From Nitrospinae bacterium CG11_big_fil_rev_8_21_14_0_20_45_15 (lineage in GTDB: Bacteria > Nitrospinota > Nitrospinia > Nitrospinales > VA-1), in assembly GCA_002787235.1 (NCBI GenBank), contig PCWG01000033.1:126438-190437 (forward strand): a DNA stretch of 64,000 nucleotides, read 5' to 3'. The notes beneath the pieces were generated by a model that did not search any database, was not told the origin of the DNA, and saw only the letters and a list, made by a program, of their open reading frames with translations. The position numbers were made by a program, and so were the translations under genes. Below, one piece after another: positions 34,688-43,976 of the stretch. The stretch's first letter is position 1. Each line of letters begins with the position of its first letter.

Positions 34688-34766
34688 TGAAGACAGGTTT
34701 TGTCGTTGCCATCCTTTAAATAGCCTTAAGGCTACTCTCTTCCCCGTATTTTTTATGAGTTCCTTT

Positions 34767-35897
34767 TCAGTAGAGGTTCTCGTATTCCTCAATGGCATAG
34801 CGGTCTGTCATTCCCGAAATATAATCGCAGATCCTACGTTCGAGAGTTCCATGACGTTCGGCATTGAGTGACGGTTCGGGCAGTAATTTGGGCGATTTCA
34901 TGTAGGCGGCGAATAGTTGACTCAATTGCAGTTCCGCTTTGAATTCCATCCGTTGGATGCGGCGATGTGTGTACATATTCTGATAAAGATATTTTTTCAG
35001 CTCCTTGTTTTTTTCCTCCATCTCTGGACTGAAATTCGCGAAAGGTTTTTTTGCGGCCCGAATTTCATCTGCACTTTGAACATCGGCTTTTCTTAACAAA
35101 GACAGAGTGGTTTCCAAAAAGTCCGTCACCATCGCATTGATGATATTTTTTACCGATTGGTATTTTTTTAATTTATTTTCCAGATTGACGTATTTTGATT
35201 TCAATTCCTTTTCGGCATCTCTCCACAGCGCAAGTTTCCCCAAGTCATCCATGTTTAGAAGCCCTGAAGTGATGCCATCGTCAAGATCATGAGCGTTGTA
35301 AGCGATGGAATCCGCAAAATCCACTACTTGTGCTTCCAAAGAAGGGTATTTGCGATCGGGAATATTTGATAAAGGATTTTCGGCGTCGATAAATCGCTTC
35401 GAAATGCCTTCCAAAGCTTCCCACGTCAAATTCAAACCATCAAATTCGGGATAACGTTTTTCCAGCCGTTTCACTATTCGCAGGCTTTGGTGGTTGTGCT
35501 CGAAGCCTCCGTAAGGTTTCATGAGCCGATTCAAAATATCCTGCCCGGTATGACCAAAAGGAGGGTGTCCTAAATCGTGCGCAAGGGCAACCACCTCAGC
35601 AAGATCCTCATTCAGAGAGAGAGATTTGCAAATAGATCGGGCGATTTGGGAAACTTCGAGGGAGTGTGTGAGGCGAGTACGGTAGTAGTCGCCCTCATGA
35701 TAAACAAAAACCTGGGTTTTATATTCCAATCTGCGAAAGGCAGAGGAATGGACAATTCGGTCGCGGTCTCTTTGAAATCGGGTTCGATAGGAGTGCTCCG
35801 GTTCGTTGAATTCCCGACCCCGGCTATCCGCGCTTTTTACAGCGTAAGGAGCTAAGAATTTACGTTCGGCTTCTTCCAGTTCATGGCGTAGGATCAA
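34767..35897 (-). CDS. dGTP triphosphohydrolase-like HD-domain protein
   Basis: 376 residues of the deoxyguanosinetriphosphate triphosphohydrolase-like family, which hydrolyses dNTPs to nucleoside and triphosphate. The metal-binding HD residues are in RLTHSLEVSQIARSI, ALAHDLGHPPFGHTG and, further on, VDFADSIAYNAHDLDDG. The N-terminus has YRTRFQRDRDRIVHSSAFRRL, typical of this subgroup. The start is a TTG at 35897 because no ATG is in frame. The spacer upstream (35898-36145) shows nothing notable. Confidence 0.9.
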   Translation of the reverse strand: MILRHELEEAERKFLAPYAVKSADSRGREFNEPEHSYRTRFQRDRDRIVHSSAFRRLEYKTQVFVYHEGDYYRTRLTHSLEVSQIARSICKSLSLNEDLAEVVALAHDLGHPPFGHTGQDILNRLMKPYGGFEHNHQSLRIVKRLEKRYPEFDGLNLTWEALEGISKRFIDAENPLSNIPDRKYPSLEAQVVDFADSIAYNAHDLDDGITSGLLNMDDLGKLALWRDAEKELKSKYVNLENKLKKYQSVKNIINAMVTDFLETTLSLLRKADVQSADEIRAAKKPFANFSPEMEEKNKELKKYLYQNMYTHRRIQRMEFKAELQLSQLFAAYMKSPKLLPEPSLNAERHGTLERRICDYISGMTDRYAIEEYENLY

Positions 35898-36145
35898 TAT
35901 TAAAGCCCTTTCAAAGTCGGAGTATTATCAAGCAGGTAGATCATTTGATTATGCCGTAAAATATTAAATCTTTCGAAGAAAACTTTTGCAGGTTGGAATG
36001 AATGAAGCTGGATGGTCAAAAACACATTTTGTTTTTAACAGAATTTTGCAGTTGCCTCATTTGAAATTACCCTGAGAACGATCGCGATTGGAACAGTTTA
36101 TCTTAACTGTAGGAAAGGTGGGTGATCCAAATGAAGGCAGGATTT

Positions 36146-36763
36146 TTATTTGAACACGCGGTTCCAGTCGACAGATTCAACTTCCTCTTGTGTTATGGGC
36201 CCCATGATCTCAAATTTTATTTTTTCTTCCGCAGTCATCGCAATGTCTTGTCTGGAAAAAATATCAGAATTCTCAAGTGTGTATTGCGTGTTCGGATCGT
36301 TCTCATCAATACTGCTGTTCTGATAAAGATAACGCAAGAATTGTGGAACGTCGTTGGCATCAAGAGTGACTTCTCGGAGATGGGGAAAGGTTTCTAACGC
36401 TTCTTGATGAATATCTTCCAGATAAAATCGGACAGGACTCAGATCGAAGGCGTTCAGAAAATCGCGAGCCGCCAGTTTAAACTTATTTTCTTTGATAAGA
36501 ATACGCCCTCGAAGGATCAAAGCCCCAAAATGATTCGGGTTAAGATACAAGGTCATATTCAGATTGAGCAACGCCGCGGCAAAACGATTCATTTCGTAAT
36601 TATGCCGGGCCTGTGAGAAATACAAACGTGAGTTATTGCAGTCTATTTTCTCAAAAACAGCCGCCAGCCGAGGGTAAAACGGCTTTAAGCATCTAATTTT
36701 CCAAAGAAAAAAGAATTTTCGAGCTCGGGCAAACATAATTGGGTCCACGTAAAGGTCACGCAA
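36146..36763 (-). CDS. TPR-like helical protein, function unknown
   Basis: 205 residues. The middle has TPR-like helix pairs: YFSQARHNYEMNRFAAALLN, then LILRGRILIKENKFKLAARD. The C-terminal ~70 residues are acidic and unrelated to TPRs. No signal peptide. The start is uncertain: TTG at 36763 or ATG at 36736, neither with a good ribosome site. Such proteins usually bind other proteins. No neighbour suggests a pathway. Confidence 0.55.
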   Translation of the reverse strand: MRDLYVDPIMFARARKFFFLWKIRCLKPFYPRLAAVFEKIDCNNSRLYFSQARHNYEMNRFAAALLNLNMTLYLNPNHFGALILRGRILIKENKFKLAARDFLNAFDLSPVRFYLEDIHQEALETFPHLREVTLDANDVPQFLRYLYQNSSIDENDPNTQYTLENSDIFSRQDIAMTAEEKIKFEIMGPITQEEVESVDWNRVFK

Positions 36764-36940
36764 GTATTTAATTTTCTGGAAGCGGTTATTTTAGCGAATT
36801 ATAGATGTTTCGTCAATTGCTATCCGTCCTTCCCAAATGGTGCATAGATACGATTTTTAAATGGATAGGAATGATTTGTTTTGAATGAGTTTACTTAGGT
36901 GCTTGATTCAAAAACGTTTTCGTATTATTTTATAACTGCT

Positions 36941-38416
36941 ATGAAATGTAATGAATGTGCTTACGTCAGTTTTAAAGTCGCTAAAAAATGTCCTCTTTGT
37001 AATGCCAAGTTGACTGCGGGTAACGCTTGGTCGCATCGAGGGGCAGAAGGATTTACCCTGTCTCCACTTGTGGAAGAGGCAGTGAGTGTTGCTGAAACCG
37101 CTACCGCTGTTCAAGAAGAATCTGAAATCTTTTCGCTTGGGGAAGAAGGATTCGGCGAGGATTTTGAGGTCGAAGGTTTTTCGGATCTTCTGGAAACTCC
37201 GGCTGATATCGGAAATCTTGGGGAAGAGAAGCTGAACAGCTCTGCTGGCGATTTTGAACTCGATTTGAGGGATGCCGAGACTTTAACTGATGAGGGTGAA
37301 CCTGCGGCAAAAGCCGAAGTTTCTGAAGCCGCACCTTTGGGTATGGGTGTTGACGATGATTTGGATCAATTTGAAGTCGAGGGATTAGGCTTTGAGGATG
37401 AGATTGATGAGGATTTCGGTGACAGTGAAATCAATTTAGACGAACTCATTACCCCGAAGGAACCTTTGGGGAAAAACACCGAACTGTCGGAACCTGCCGA
37501 AGAAGCAACCGATGTCAGCGATTTGTCCTTTGATCCAGATGAGGAAATTGAATCCCCCGGGTTGGATGTGGCAGAAGACTCAAACCCGATCATCCCTGAT
37601 AGTACAAGAGAAGACGAGGAACTCCCGAATTTTGATCCAGAAGTCGAAACGAATGAAGGCCTCAGTGAATCTTTGGTCGAAGAACCTTTATTGCAAATCG
37701 ATTCAGATTTTTCACCGGATCAGGAAGAACCAGACTTTATTGATCTGGATAATTTTAGTGAAAACACATCGACTCCTGTTGCAACTATTTCTGATGATGA
37801 GATTTCTGATGATGAGATTGTCGCCGAGCAGACTGATTTGCCCCAAGCTATAGAGCAGGTTGCCGTTGATGCCGTAGAAGAGCTTGAAGAGCTTGAAGAA
37901 TTACCGGAAATCGAAATTGAAATTGAGCCAGAACCTGAACCTGAACCTGAACCTGAACCTGAGATAGAAATTGAGATAGATTTGGAAGAAGAGCCCGAGT
38001 TAGTGGCTGAAATTCCTTCGAGTGTTGAGGTCGTTGAGGAAACACCGTCAGAAGAAAGTATCCGGGAGTCGGACGAGGTGATACTGGATCCTGCTGAAGA
38101 AATTGATGTTCTGAGTATGCCAGAAGTAGCACCTGTTGAAAAAAAATCATTGCCAGACTCAGAAGATTCGGATGCCGGCGAAGATTTCAAATTTGAACTT
38201 GAGACTGATGAGGATTGGGCTCAAAAAGTGGCGGTGAGTGAAAAGCAGGAAAAGCCCGAAATTGAATCTTTTGAATTTAAGCTTGAGTTGGAACCCGATC
38301 AATCTGCCCCGCTCAAAACACTGGACGTGGGAGCAGAAAATGTAGAAATCGAAGATTTAGGTCTCGAGTTGGAAGACTCAGACGAGGATGCCCCAAAATC
38401 TCCCCCCGCTGTATGA
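36941..38416 (+). CDS. Very acidic protein with N-terminal zinc ribbon
   Basis: 491 residues from the ATG at 36941, which puts the start directly before MKCNECAYVSFKVAKKCPLCNAKL, a CxxC-x12-CxxC zinc ribbon. The rest is disordered-looking and rich in Glu, Asp, Pro and Ser, with short tandem repeats (EPEPEPEPEP, ELEELEELPE, ISDDEISDDEI). Related short motifs such as FELETDEDW and FEFKLELEPDQ recur near the end. No signal peptide. Ribbon plus acidic tail could bind nucleic-acid-associated or basic proteins; function is unknown. The longer ORF from 36899 adds 14 residues without support. Confidence 0.65.
   Translation: MKCNECAYVSFKVAKKCPLCNAKLTAGNAWSHRGAEGFTLSPLVEEAVSVAETATAVQEESEIFSLGEEGFGEDFEVEGFSDLLETPADIGNLGEEKLNSSAGDFELDLRDAETLTDEGEPAAKAEVSEAAPLGMGVDDDLDQFEVEGLGFEDEIDEDFGDSEINLDELITPKEPLGKNTELSEPAEEATDVSDLSFDPDEEIESPGLDVAEDSNPIIPDSTREDEELPNFDPEVETNEGLSESLVEEPLLQIDSDFSPDQEEPDFIDLDNFSENTSTPVATISDDEISDDEIVAEQTDLPQAIEQVAVDAVEELEELEELPEIEIEIEPEPEPEPEPEPEIEIEIDLEEEPELVAEIPSSVEVVEETPSEESIRESDEVILDPAEEIDVLSMPEVAPVEKKSLPDSEDSDAGEDFKFELETDEDWAQKVAVSEKQEKPEIESFEFKLELEPDQSAPLKTLDVGAENVEIEDLGLELEDSDEDAPKSPPAV
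37931..37960 (+). repeat. Hexanucleotide tandem repeat in the acidic gene
   Basis: GAACCT is repeated five times in frame, encoding alternating Glu-Pro. A 15-base unit (TCTGATGATGAGATT) is also doubled at about 37790-37819. Such repeats can change length by slippage, which here would lengthen or shorten the acidic region without breaking the frame. Confidence 0.8.
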
Positions 38417-38803
38417 TCATTCGATCATTGTCTTTCGAACGCAACGCGTTTGATTTTAAATTCATCGAGTAAATACAAAAGGGTACATTCATTATCCTTG
38501 GTTTAATGTGGACTATTTTCTGATACCAATGGTAAAAAAAATGGATTTTTGTCAAATCTTCCATTAGAATTCAGGGGTTTTGCATAAAAAAAGGGTTCTT
38601 TAGTGTGAGTTAAAACCTGCCGAACCGATGATTTCGATTGATTTCGAAGCAATTAAGTTCCCCATCCACAGCGGCACAGTGAGTTGTGGATGTCTTGTGC
38701 GGGGAGACGGTATTTTTTGTATTCGCGTCCTCGCATCTTTTTAGAAATTTAGAATAGAAACGCATATTTTACTCAACAACAGTAACAATCAACGGAAAGC
38801 ACA
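38417..38803 (+). other. 387-base spacer with a long-stem hairpin
   Basis: No gene seen. CATCCACA (38663-38670) pairs with TGTGGATG (38685-38692) around a 14-base loop, and CCCC just before can pair with GGGG at about 38700-38703, so a folded leader for the aminotransferase gene is possible. I do not recognise a known riboswitch. The rest is AT-rich. Confidence 0.4.
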
Positions 38804-39949
38804 ATGAAGAAAAAATATCTGCTAGCCCCGGGTCCTACCCCGGTCCCCGAACATGTCGCCTTGGAAATGGCACAACCCATGATGCATCATCGCACGCCTC
38901 AGTTCAGTGCTATTTTTGCGGAAGCCGCATCAGCCGCCAAGTACCTTTTTCAGACGGAACAGGATGTTTTGATTTTAGCCGCAACTGGAACGGGTGGAAT
39001 GGAAGGTTGTATCACCAATCTGTTTTCGCCCGGCGATAAAGTTCTTGCAGTGAATGGGGGTAAATTTGGCGAACGTTGGGGAAAAATTTCTCAAGCGTAT
39101 GGAATGCAAGTCGTTTGGATCAATGTCGAGTGGGGACAAGCCGTTGACCCGGCTGTCGTGAAAGCCGCATTGGAAAAAGAGCCCGACATCAAAGGCATTT
39201 TGGTTCAAGCATCTGAAACCTCTACAGGCGTTGCGCACCCCATTGAAGAATTGTCAAAATTGACTCGTGATCGTGACGACCTTCTTTTGATTGTCGATGG
39301 TATTACCGGCCTGGGTGTTTTTGATTTGCCAATGGATAAATGGGGAATCGATGCAATGGTGACGGGTTCTCAAAAAGCATTGGAATTGCCTCCGGGTCTC
39401 GCACTTGTGGCATTGAGTGCAAAAGCGTGGAAATTTGCGGATCAATCGAAATGTCCCCATTTTTACTTCGACTTCAAAAAAGAGAAGAAGAATCTGGCTG
39501 ATAAGACTTCGGCATATACGCCAGCAGTTTCTCTTGTCATAGGCTTGCGTCGTGTTTTAAAAGACATTCAGGAAGAGGGTCTGGAAAATGTTTTCAAACG
39601 TCATGATCGTTTGGCTAGAGCAACTCGCGCGGCAGTTCAAGCCCTGGGGCTCAAGCTCATTGCACCCTCCGCACCTGCCGATAGTCTCACAGGCGTTTTT
39701 GTTCCAGAGGGAGTCGATGGCGCAAAATTAGTCAAGAGTCTTCGAGATGATTTTGGGGTAACGATGGCAGGGGGACAAGATCAATGGAAGGGAAAAATTG
39801 TTCGAATCGCGCATTTGGGCTATATTGATACCTTCGATACCATCACGGCAATTGCGTCTCTGGAAATGGCTCTGAAAAAACACGGTCACAATGTCGAACT
39901 CGGCAAAGGTGTTGCCGCCGCCCAAGAGATTCTTTTAGAAGCCTATTAA
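38804..39949 (+). CDS. Class V PLP aminotransferase (serine/alanine-glyoxylate type)
   Basis: 381 residues of aminotransferase class V. N-terminus LLAPGPTPVPEHV and MMHHRTPQFSAIF are typical of serine-pyruvate and alanine-glyoxylate enzymes. The PLP lysine is in TGSQKALELPPGLA, and the PLP-contact aspartate is in LLIVDGITGLG. serA follows 259 bases later on the same strand. Since no serC is in the window, this enzyme may supply the transamination step of phosphorylated serine synthesis, or it may interconvert serine and glyoxylate. The first is inferred from the neighbour only. Confidence 0.85.
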   Translation: MKKKYLLAPGPTPVPEHVALEMAQPMMHHRTPQFSAIFAEAASAAKYLFQTEQDVLILAATGTGGMEGCITNLFSPGDKVLAVNGGKFGERWGKISQAYGMQVVWINVEWGQAVDPAVVKAALEKEPDIKGILVQASETSTGVAHPIEELSKLTRDRDDLLLIVDGITGLGVFDLPMDKWGIDAMVTGSQKALELPPGLALVALSAKAWKFADQSKCPHFYFDFKKEKKNLADKTSAYTPAVSLVIGLRRVLKDIQEEGLENVFKRHDRLARATRAAVQALGLKLIAPSAPADSLTGVFVPEGVDGAKLVKSLRDDFGVTMAGGQDQWKGKIVRIAHLGYIDTFDTITAIASLEMALKKHGHNVELGKGVAAAQEILLEAY

Positions 39950-40208
39950 AATGGGTAGTGGGCCTTAGTAGAGGCTTGCTGAAAATATTCAACGATGACA
40001 GGCTTTGTTTTCGTATTAGCTACGATGGACTTTAGTTTATTGGATCTAGGGCGGGAAGGGCGGTCTACTTGAAGTAAATCAATAGCATTGCGAGCGCGCA
40101 TAGCCAGTCTGTTTCCCATTGGATTGGGGATCGCAAGTCGCGTATTTTATTAAACTTAAATTATTGCTGGCGGCAATACATACTTCCGCTGGCCATTGGA
40201 GTCCGGGA

Positions 40209-41789
40209 ATGAAAGTTTTGGTATCCGACAACCTGTCTGAAAATGGAGTTGATTTACTCAAACAGGAAGATGGAATTGAGGTAGATGTTAAAACAGGCAT
40301 GTCTGAAGATGAGTTGATCGCAGTGATCCCTGCCTATCATGGTTTGATCGTGCGCAGTGCTACAAAAGTCACGCCTAAAATAATCGAAGCCGCTACCAAC
40401 CTGAAAGTGATAGGTCGGGCAGGTATCGGTGTTGACAACATCAATCTGGAAGCCGCTGGTAAAAAGGGAATCATTGTGATGAATACGCCGGAAGGCAACG
40501 TCATCACGACGGGAGAACACGCCATGGCTCTAATGATGTCGATGTCCCGAAATATTCCTCAGGCCAACGCCTCTGTGCAAAGTGGAGAATGGGCACCCAA
40601 AAAATTCATGGGTGTCGAGTTGCACGACAAGACACTGGGAATCATTGGACTGGGACGCATTGGTTCCATTGTTGCAGACCGGGCCAAGGCATTTCACATG
40701 AAGGTTGTCGTGTACGATCCCTTTATTCCTCAGGAACGTGCGGCTAAAATGGGTGTTGAAATCGCAGAACTGAAGGACGTCCTTGCACGTGCTGATTTCC
40801 TTTCTCTGCATGCTCCTGCAACGGCAGATGGCAGTGCCCTGCTCGGCAAAGCTGAGTTTGACATAGTGAAACCTGGACTTCGTATCGTCAACTGTGCCCG
40901 GGGTTCGTTGATTGATCCTGATGCATTGGTACAGGCGATTAAAGATAAAAAAGTAGCACAAGCAGCACTTGACGTATACGTCAAGGAACCTCTGGCGCAA
41001 GACAGCGTTTTGCGAGGTGTTCCTGAAATTATTCTTACGCCTCATCTGGGGGCTTCTACCGAAGAAGCTCAGGAAAAAGTTGCCGTAGCAGTGGCAGATC
41101 AGATGATTGATTTTCTGAAGTACGGAAACGTTCGAAATGCGGTGAACATGCCATCTATTGATGCAGAAACCTTGAATCGTATTCGTCCTTATTTGACCCT
41201 CGGAGAAGAGTTGGGAAAATTTGTCTCTCAATTGGTAGAGGGAGCGGTCGAGAAGGTTGCAATACAATATAAAGGCGATGTTGCAGGCGTGAATGTAGAG
41301 CCTATCACGACGTCCATTCTCAAAGGTATTTTGAGTCAGTACGTAGAAGGCCTCAACATGGTGAATTCACCCTTTATAGCCAAAGAACGAGGCATTGATG
41401 TTGAGGAATCCAAAAGCAACGAAGATATGGAATACACCAGCACCGTTGCTGTTTCTGTGATCTCAAAAAATGGCGAACGAAGTGTCATGGGAAGTATTTT
41501 TGGCAAGGGAGATTCGCGCATTGTAAAGATCGATGAATACCATTTTGAAGCCCTGCTATCAAAGCATATGCTGATTCTTACCAACAACGATGCGCCTGGA
41601 GTTATCGGCAACGTGGGCAACATTCTTGGTAAAAATCAGATCAATATTGCAGGATTTCATTTGGGTCGCTTGAAAGAAAAAGACAAGGCCGTATCTGTGA
41701 TCAATATCGACAGTTCGCCCACCAGCGAAGTCATGCGCGAATTGAAGGATACCCCGAACATACTCAGCGTGAACAGCGTTACCCTCTAA
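40209..41789 (+). CDS. serA: D-3-phosphoglycerate dehydrogenase
   Basis: Oxidises 3-phosphoglycerate with NAD to start serine synthesis. The ATG at 40209 (526 aa) gives the family N-terminus MKVLVSDNLSENGVDLL; the ORF opens earlier at 40119, but those residues do not match. Motifs: GRAGIGVDNINL, the NAD-binding GIIGLGRIGS, NCARG and the catalytic His in LTPHLGASTEEAQ. An intervening domain and a C-terminal ACT domain (ILTNNDAPGVIGNVGNIL) follow, typical of the long, serine-regulated form. Preceded by the class V aminotransferase. Confidence 0.95.
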   Translation: MKVLVSDNLSENGVDLLKQEDGIEVDVKTGMSEDELIAVIPAYHGLIVRSATKVTPKIIEAATNLKVIGRAGIGVDNINLEAAGKKGIIVMNTPEGNVITTGEHAMALMMSMSRNIPQANASVQSGEWAPKKFMGVELHDKTLGIIGLGRIGSIVADRAKAFHMKVVVYDPFIPQERAAKMGVEIAELKDVLARADFLSLHAPATADGSALLGKAEFDIVKPGLRIVNCARGSLIDPDALVQAIKDKKVAQAALDVYVKEPLAQDSVLRGVPEIILTPHLGASTEEAQEKVAVAVADQMIDFLKYGNVRNAVNMPSIDAETLNRIRPYLTLGEELGKFVSQLVEGAVEKVAIQYKGDVAGVNVEPITTSILKGILSQYVEGLNMVNSPFIAKERGIDVEESKSNEDMEYTSTVAVSVISKNGERSVMGSIFGKGDSRIVKIDEYHFEALLSKHMLILTNNDAPGVIGNVGNILGKNQINIAGFHLGRLKEKDKAVSVINIDSSPTSEVMRELKDTPNILSVNSVTL

Positions 41790-41798
41790 ACCGTAAAT

Positions 41799-41845
41799 AG
41801 AAGCGGGTAAGATTTGATTGCGAATGTTACCCGCTTCTAAGTTTT
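41799..41845 (+). terminator. Terminator-like hairpin after serA
   Basis: AGAAGCGGGTAA (41799-41810) pairs exactly with TTACCCGCTTCT (41827-41838), followed by AAGTTTTAG. The stem is strong but the loop is 16 bases and the T-run is short. Confidence 0.6.
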
Positions 41846-41940
41846 AGCATCATTTGTGTGTAAAAGAGTTTATCCTTCCTTAGTAGAATAAAACAGACCG
41901 CCTTTATATTTACTCAGCAGAAATAAGAATCGGTGACCGA

Positions 41941-42681
41941 ATGGGAAATACGATCAGTCCAGGAGTTTTACGGCTGGGACGTGTGAGTGAATCCAAAGTC
42001 TCGCGGGATTTGTACACCGCTTTGTTCACTTGCCGAAAAAATTCCAGTGACTTTTTAGGCCAGGCCCGAGTGGATGCGAAGCACGGTGTTTTGGAAATAG
42101 AAATGTTTAATGACGTATTTTTTGAAAACTTTTCTGTTTCTCGTCCGCAAGTCCTGGAATTTCTGAATGAAAAAATACTCAAGTTGATGGTCGCCGCAGG
42201 CCATATTTTGCCGCTGTTTTTAGAACCTGTCGCCACTATGGAAACAGCAGACCTTTCGAGCCAGATTGAGGATGAGTCCTCTGTCCAAGCTCATACGCAC
42301 GATCTTGTGGCGATTCTTTCCCGATTGAATCGCGACCATTTCGAAGGAAAAATTTCTGCGAAGATATGCTGGGGCAGGGAGAGTGGTTCCAAAAACAATC
42401 GTTCGTTTCGTTTTGGATCTTACGACCATCGTTCAAAGCAGATCAGAATACATCCGCGCTTGAAGCAGGCATTTGTCCCAGAGTCCGTGCTGGAGTTGAC
42501 GGTCTTCCATGAAATGTGCCACCAATGGGCACCGCCTCGGAGAGTGAGAGGACGAGGTTGCTATCATCACGCCGAATTCAAAAGTAAAGAGCGTGAGTAT
42601 CCACGATACAAGGAAGCGCGTGAGTGGGAAAAGTCCCATTGGAAAAAACTTTTAATTCCACCCGCTTTCAAGAGGGATTGA
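41941..42681 (+). CDS. SprT-like zinc metalloprotease-domain protein
   Basis: 246 residues. The C-terminal half has the zincin motif HEMCHQW (HExxH) and a third ligand in GCYHHAEFK, as in SprT/Spartan-like proteases. Before it come LNRDHFEGKISAKICWG and a hallmark SYDHRSKQIRIHPRL. The N-terminal ~110 residues are of unknown type. Spartan proteins cut DNA-protein crosslinks; bacterial members are poorly studied, so that role is only suggested. The ATG at 41941 lacks a clear ribosome site. Confidence 0.75.
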   Translation: MGNTISPGVLRLGRVSESKVSRDLYTALFTCRKNSSDFLGQARVDAKHGVLEIEMFNDVFFENFSVSRPQVLEFLNEKILKLMVAAGHILPLFLEPVATMETADLSSQIEDESSVQAHTHDLVAILSRLNRDHFEGKISAKICWGRESGSKNNRSFRFGSYDHRSKQIRIHPRLKQAFVPESVLELTVFHEMCHQWAPPRRVRGRGCYHHAEFKSKEREYPRYKEAREWEKSHWKKLLIPPAFKRD

Positions 42682-42872
42682 CAAATTGTTTAGAAAAGCA
42701 GTCTGGATTGATTTTATCGAATCGCTGTGGCAGGTTGAAATGATTTGATTCCAATTCCTGAAAATTGCTTGAAACAATTTCAAATGCAATCCGAATATTC
42801 AACGGGAAGGGTAGCTTTAGAGCTGGGGAAATAGTTGCATTAAAAGTTAATTTCATTTAAATTTGGATCACC

Positions 42873-43211
42873 ATGAAAATGATCAAATGTTACATACAGC
42901 ACGAAAAGCTCGAAGCGGTTCGAGGCAAACTTTTCGAATTAGGGATTCCCGGAATCACGATCAGTGACATCAAGGGCATAGGCAAGCCGATGCAACAAAT
43001 GAATTCGACTCCGGGGCAAGTCGTTCCCCAGTTTCATCCGGGAGTTGAAGTCACCATCGTATTGGAAAATGAAGCCGTCAACGAAGTTGTAGATACTATT
43101 ATTGGCATCACACGGACAGGTGCTTTGGGTGATGGCAAGATTTTCATCCTTCCATTGGAAGACGCTATTCGAATTCGTACCGGACAAACCGGAACCCAGG
43201 CACTTTATTGA
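42873..43211 (+). CDS. Divergent PII-family signalling protein
   Basis: 112 residues, the same length as GlnB. It starts KMIKCYIQHEKLEAVRGKL and ends with the PII segment GALGDGKIFILPLEDAIRIRTG. The T-loop is changed: position 39, usually the Gln that contacts 2-oxoglutarate and Mg, is Pro; position 51, the uridylylated Tyr, is Val; and Tyr46 is Thr. The loop (KPMQQMNSTPGQVVPQFHPG) keeps its length. amtB and glnA are not adjacent; the next gene is yggS-like. It may sense something other than the classic nitrogen signal. Confidence 0.83.
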   Translation: MKMIKCYIQHEKLEAVRGKLFELGIPGITISDIKGIGKPMQQMNSTPGQVVPQFHPGVEVTIVLENEAVNEVVDTIIGITRTGALGDGKIFILPLEDAIRIRTGQTGTQALY

Positions 43212-43252
43212 TTTTTATTTTTTGAACAACAATCACACCCTCCCATCATCCT

Positions 43253-43939
43253 TTGATTTCCGAACGCATCGCTGAAGTTCGAGAAAATATTGAGCGTGCC
43301 GCACGTCGATCCGGTCGTACCCCCGATCAGGTGCGCCTGATGGTCGTCACCAAAGAAGTTCCCATAGATAAGATGCGTAGTGCAATCGCCGCAGGAGCCG
43401 TTCTTCTTGGCGAAAATAGAGTACAGTCCGCTCGCGAAAAAGTGGAAGAGCTTGGGCGTGAGGGCTTGCAATGGCATCTCATAGGAAATCTGCAAAAAAA
43501 TAAAGTCAAATACGTTTTCGATCTATTCGATCGGATCGATTCGGTTGACAGTGTGGCACTCGCCGAGGCGATAGATAAGCGTGCGACCCAGTTAGGGGTT
43601 GTCATGCCGGTACTTTTGCAAATCAACATTTCAGGAGAAGAGTCCAAGTTTGGTTTGCAACCCGAAGAACTGGAGAAGGCGTTGGACGCGACCCGGGATA
43701 TGAAGGGAATACGTGTGGAAGGGTTCATGACGATTCCCCCGATGGATCCGGATCCGCAACACGCACGCCCTTACTTTTCAGCACTGAGAGAACTGCGTGA
43801 CAAATATGCTAAAATGGACAAAAATATTTTGCTGAATGAATTATCGATGGGCATGAGTTCTGATTATGCTGTAGCGATAGAAGAAGGCGCGACACTCGTT
43901 CGCGTTGGAACGTCTATTTTTGGAAGCCGATCCCGGTAA
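43253..43939 (+). CDS. YggS/PROSC-family PLP homeostasis protein
   Basis: 228 residues, PLP-binding TIM-barrel protein that controls free pyridoxal phosphate; it has no known catalytic activity. Markers are VRLMVVTKEVPIDKM with the PLP lysine, LGENRVQSAREK, WHLIGNLQKNKVK and LSMGMSSDYAVAIEEGATLVRVG. The TTG start at 43253 gives the correct N-terminus but has no clear Shine-Dalgarno sequence. proC follows after 37 bases, a very common pairing of these two genes. Confidence 0.93.
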   Translation: MISERIAEVRENIERAARRSGRTPDQVRLMVVTKEVPIDKMRSAIAAGAVLLGENRVQSAREKVEELGREGLQWHLIGNLQKNKVKYVFDLFDRIDSVDSVALAEAIDKRATQLGVVMPVLLQINISGEESKFGLQPEELEKALDATRDMKGIRVEGFMTIPPMDPDPQHARPYFSALRELRDKYAKMDKNILLNELSMGMSSDYAVAIEEGATLVRVGTSIFGSRSR

Positions 43940-43976
43940 CGAAAACTCAAGCTAACGAAGACAAAGGAGATCCTCC

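Noticed and set aside
37931-37960. CRISPR or satellite repeat
   Set aside because: The repeat is a short in-frame Glu-Pro codon repeat within a coding region, without spacers.
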